Positions 14,101 through 16,497 of a stretch of DNA of 16,497 nucleotides are shown here, in pieces; position 1 is the stretch's first letter, and the number at the start of each line of letters is the position of its first letter. Under the pieces are notes generated by a model. It was not told where the DNA came from. It did no database searches and was given only the letters and a program-made list of their open reading frames with translations. The position numbers and the translations under genes were made by a program. The DNA is from Faecalimonas sp. Its GTDB lineage: Bacteria; Bacillota; Clostridia; Lachnospirales; Lachnospiraceae. Location: positions 1 to 16,497 of the forward strand of contig JAHHTN010000042.1 in the NCBI GenBank assembly GCA_020024645.1, given 5' to 3'.

Positions 14101-15327
14101 CTAAATTTGATGAATAAATAATCCACTTCTTAATTTAGGTTCAAACCATGTTGATTTAGGTGGCATAAGAAGTCCTGCATCAGATACCGCAAAAAGTTCT
14201 TGCATAGACGTAGGATACATTGAAAATGCTACGCCATCTTTTGTTTGCTCTTCTAACGCCTTTAATCCTCTGATTCCCCCAATAAATTTTATTCTTTTAT
14301 CTGTTTTAGGATCTTTTATATTTAACAATGGTTCTAATACTTTGTTCTGTAAAATAGATACGTCCAAAGATTCAACTGGATTTTCTGATATTTCACCTGC
14401 AAAAGTAAGAGAATACCAATTATCTCCTAAAAACATGCCTATTTCACCTTTTTTCTTAGGTGCATATGGTTCTTTTCCCTGAATAGAAATAGAAAAATCT
14501 TTTTTTAATACCTCTAAAAATGTTTCTTTTGTATATCCATTCAAATCTTTTACTACTCGATTATAATCCATAACCATAAGTTCTTCGTCAGGAAAAAGTA
14601 CAGATAAGAAATAATTAAATTCTTCGTTCCCTGTATAATTAGGATTTTCATTTCTTCGTTTCAATCCAACTTTTACCGCTGATGCCGCTCTATGATGACC
14701 ATCTGCTATGTAAATATGTGGTATTGCAACGAAAAGTTCTGATATTTTCTTCACTTCCTCTATTGCACTGATTTTCCAAACCCGATGTGAAATCCCATCT
14801 TCTGCAACAAAATCATACAAAGGTTCCTCTCTTTTCTTTTCTGCAACAATATTATTTATCTCCTTATTCGATCGATAAGTAAGGAAAATAGGACCTGTCT
14901 GTGCATTACAAGCATCTACGTGATGAATGCGATCTTGCTCTTTGTCTTCTCTTGTATTCTCATGTTTCATAATAATGTTATTCATATAATCATCTACAGA
15001 AGCACAAGCTACAATTCCTGTCTGTGATCTTCCATTCATAATTAATTCATATACATAAAAACATTGTTCTTCATCTTTTACAAATTCTCCAGCATCTAAC
15101 ATTTCTATTAATGTATCATGTGCTTTTTGATATACTTCCTCGCTATACATATCGAAATCGTCATCAAATTGCGTTTCTGCCCTATCTATTTTCAAAAATG
15201 ATTTTGGATTTTTTTCTACTACCCGTTTAGCTTCTTCCCTGTTATATACATCATACGGAAGTGCTGCAATCTCTTTCGCCAAAGCTTTGTTTGGACGAAC
15301 GCTACAAAAAGGTTTAATATTTGCCAT
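14101..15327 (-). CDS. DUF1015 family protein, possible free amino-acid kinase
   Basis: A 408-residue protein of full family length (about 400-415). Recognised DUF1015 landmarks: an N-terminal LPYDVYNREEA (23-33), IIMKHENTREDKEQDR (118-133), IYIADGHHRAAS (205-216) and the C-terminal STWFEPKLRSGL (392-403). The family has no settled function. Its DGHHR signature resembles the conserved motif of the ParB/sulfiredoxin fold found in the free serine kinases SerK and SbnI, and DUF1015 genes often accompany serine-biosynthesis genes, to my recollection. A role making O-phosphoserine or O-phosphothreonine for the next enzyme is therefore plausible but unproven. The AAGGAG site lies 8 bases before the ATG. 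It is the first gene of the operon, with its promoter just upstream and 28 bases to the fusion gene. No membrane segment or signal peptide is present, so it is cytoplasmic. Confidence 0.9.
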   Translation of the reverse strand: MANIKPFCSVRPNKALAKEIAALPYDVYNREEAKRVVEKNPKSFLKIDRAETQFDDDFDMYSEEVYQKAHDTLIEMLDAGEFVKDEEQCFYVYELIMNGRSQTGIVACASVDDYMNNIIMKHENTREDKEQDRIHHVDACNAQTGPIFLTYRSNKEINNIVAEKKREEPLYDFVAEDGISHRVWKISAIEEVKKISELFVAIPHIYIADGHHRAASAVKVGLKRRNENPNYTGNEEFNYFLSVLFPDEELMVMDYNRVVKDLNGYTKETFLEVLKKDFSISIQGKEPYAPKKKGEIGMFLGDNWYSLTFAGEISENPVESLDVSILQNKVLEPLLNIKDPKTDKRIKFIGGIRGLKALEEQTKDGVAFSMYPTSMQELFAVSDAGLLMPPKSTWFEPKLRSGLFIHQI

Positions 15328-15367
15328 AACAAAATCTCCTTACTTCAATATTAACTATGCTTTAGTT

Positions 15368-15396
15368 AGTATAGCATTTTTTAATTTGTTTCACAA
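15368..15396 (-). promoter_or_regulatory. Promoter of the three-gene DUF1015 operon
   Basis: Minus-strand -35 TTGTGA (15396-15391), 17-base spacer, -10 TATACT (15373-15368) preceded by TGC, an extended -10. The -35 box lies within the last codons of the upstream gene (stop at 15383-15381). No terminator is visible between the two genes, so the operon may also receive read-through from the gene upstream. Confidence 0.65.
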
Positions 15397-16497
15397 GAAA
15401 TTTGATAATCATTCTCTATTGCATCAACTATTTTTTCTGACGTTTTATCCATATTTGCAAATCTTTTTTTAATTACTTGATCTCGCTTTTCTTGTAAATA
15501 ATCATTTCCGGCTTTTAGATTGTTTAATGTCTCTTCTATTTCTTTCCATGTAGTCCCACTATATAATGTGTCCACAACCTCTTTATGTAACGAATCTAAT
15601 GCCATGTTAGTACCACAAAAAATAATTGGTTTTCCCGTCACAAAGAATTCCATCATCATGGAAGATATATCTGTAATAAGTACATCCGTTCCCCAAAAAG
15701 TATTAACATAATCTTTTTGATTATCAATAATCATATTTGATGTTTCTACATATTCTTTTTTTAGTTTTTCCACCTCTTCCATAGACATCAAGTTTTCTTT
15801 TATGTAATTATCAAACGCCATTGGATGTGGACGAAAGGCAAAATATATCTGCTTATCATCTTTTACTAATGTTGTAAATTTATCGTTGTAATCGAAGAAA
15901 TGACTACCTCCTAATTTCTCATCAATAGTCCATCTTGGAGTCCATAATACTTTCAACTGTCCCTGTTTACTCCCCCAATTTCTCCATACTTCATTATTCT
16001 CACTTTTATTAACATTTTTCAAGACACTTTCCAGTATAGGTACTCCTAAATATTTCACCTGTCGTAATCCTTTTTTTGCCGTAGTTGAAAATTTATTTTT
16101 CACTAAACGTTCTAGTTCTAGGTTACTTACAAAATGATAATAAATATTGCGTGCAAAACCTCTTTCGTATTCTAAATTCATTGCACTTGATATAGATGCA
16201 AAAATTGCATATGGTATATAACAGGTTTTTGCATATTCTAAAACATTTTTACTTCTATAGATTTCTGGAAGATATGCCTCGTATGGCCTTTGATAAAAAA
16301 CATAATCCGGTTGCAACTCTTTTAATGAAACCCAATTTCCATTTTTTTCAGATTTAACAATTTCCTTCAATCCTTCTTTTACTGCATATTCATAAGCAAT
16401 ATCATTTTTATGCTTACCTGTCTTTATATCATATTCTGGAATGGTAAAGATAACCGTTTCTATATTATCTCTTTTCTTCATTTCTTCGTATACAATC
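15381..16497 (-). CDS. CDP-glycerol glycerophosphotransferase-like (TagB/TagF family) protein, N-terminus outside the window
   Basis: The reading frame is open to the window edge. The first ATG (16481) has no Shine-Dalgarno and the codons before it (IVYEE) continue the frame, so at least the N-terminal part is missing. The 366 residues after that ATG include the glycerophosphotransferase landmarks: PEYDIKTGK (15-23), WTPRWT (180-185, usually PTWR), RPHP (217-220) and LITDISSMMMEFF (268-280). Family members transfer a phospho-alcohol from a CDP carrier to a growing teichoic acid or sugar polymer on the inner membrane face. Next to a cytidylyltransferase operon, it might use the CDP-amino alcohol made there, though glycerol or ribitol phosphate cannot be ruled out. 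No transmembrane segment is seen in the visible part. Confidence 0.85.
   Translation of the reverse strand, partial: IVYEEMKKRDNIETVIFTIPEYDIKTGKHKNDIAYEYAVKEGLKEIVKSEKNGNWVSLKELQPDYVFYQRPYEAYLPEIYRSKNVLEYAKTCYIPYAIFASISSAMNLEYERGFARNIYYHFVSNLELERLVKNKFSTTAKKGLRQVKYLGVPILESVLKNVNKSENNEVWRNWGSKQGQLKVLWTPRWTIDEKLGGSHFFDYNDKFTTLVKDDKQIYFAFRPHPMAFDNYIKENLMSMEEVEKLKKEYVETSNMIIDNQKDYVNTFWGTDVLITDISSMMMEFFVTGKPIIFCGTNMALDSLHKEVVDTLYSGTTWKEIEETLNNLKAGNDYLQEKRDQVIKKRFANMDKTSEKIVDAIENDYQISCETN

Noticed and set aside
1..16497. CRISPR arrays, insertion sequences, riboswitches or toxin-antitoxin pairs
   Set aside because: No regularly spaced repeats, transposase-like frames, long structured leaders or small paired genes were seen on either strand; the intergenic gaps are all under about 160 bases and are filled by promoters and terminators.

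Overview
The window is AT-rich DNA from a low-GC Gram-positive bacterium, most likely an anaerobic Clostridia member of the Lachnospiraceae type. Evidence: strong AGGAGG-type ribosome binding sites, sigma-A-like promoters, intrinsic terminators with U-tracts, paired LytR-CpsA-Psr (LCP) proteins, a CsoR/CopA/CopZ copper operon, and a membrane-anchored cohesin-like protein. The genus assignment is inference. Every gene found lies on the minus strand, so transcription runs from high to low coordinates.

Right part (about 16497-11080): the 3' part of a TagB/TagF-like CDP-alcohol phosphotransferase gene, open at the window edge. It is followed by a clean three-gene operon with its own promoter (15368-15396) and terminator (11080-11112). 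The operon encodes a DUF1015 protein, a fusion of a LicC/PntC-like cytidylyltransferase with a CobD-like PLP enzyme, and an opine-dehydrogenase-like protein. Read together these suggest a path from an amino acid through its phosphate ester and an amino-alcohol phosphate to a CDP-activated amino alcohol, possibly N-carboxyalkylated, for decorating a surface polymer. This chemistry is inferred from family resemblance and context, and it is the main candidate for something undescribed.

Middle part (about 11049-5396): cell-envelope genes in four steps. Two LCP ligase genes (10979-9771 and 9688-8549), a cohesin-like single-pass membrane protein with a very acidic cytoplasmic tail (8440-7025), and an HtrA-type membrane serine protease (6867-5443). 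Clear terminators follow the first LCP gene, the cohesin gene and htrA. The LCP enzymes would attach glycopolymers to peptidoglycan, which fits the surface-polymer genes upstream.

Left part (about 5383-122): a copper-homeostasis operon copA-csoR-copZ with a textbook promoter and a palindromic CsoR operator at the start site. It continues without a gap or terminator into two unrecognised secreted proteins (578 and 223 residues) that share a related N-terminal domain. The window ends in a tRNA-Pro(UGG) gene cut by the left edge. No insertion sequences, CRISPR arrays or prophage genes are visible, and there is no stretch longer than 300 bases without a gene.
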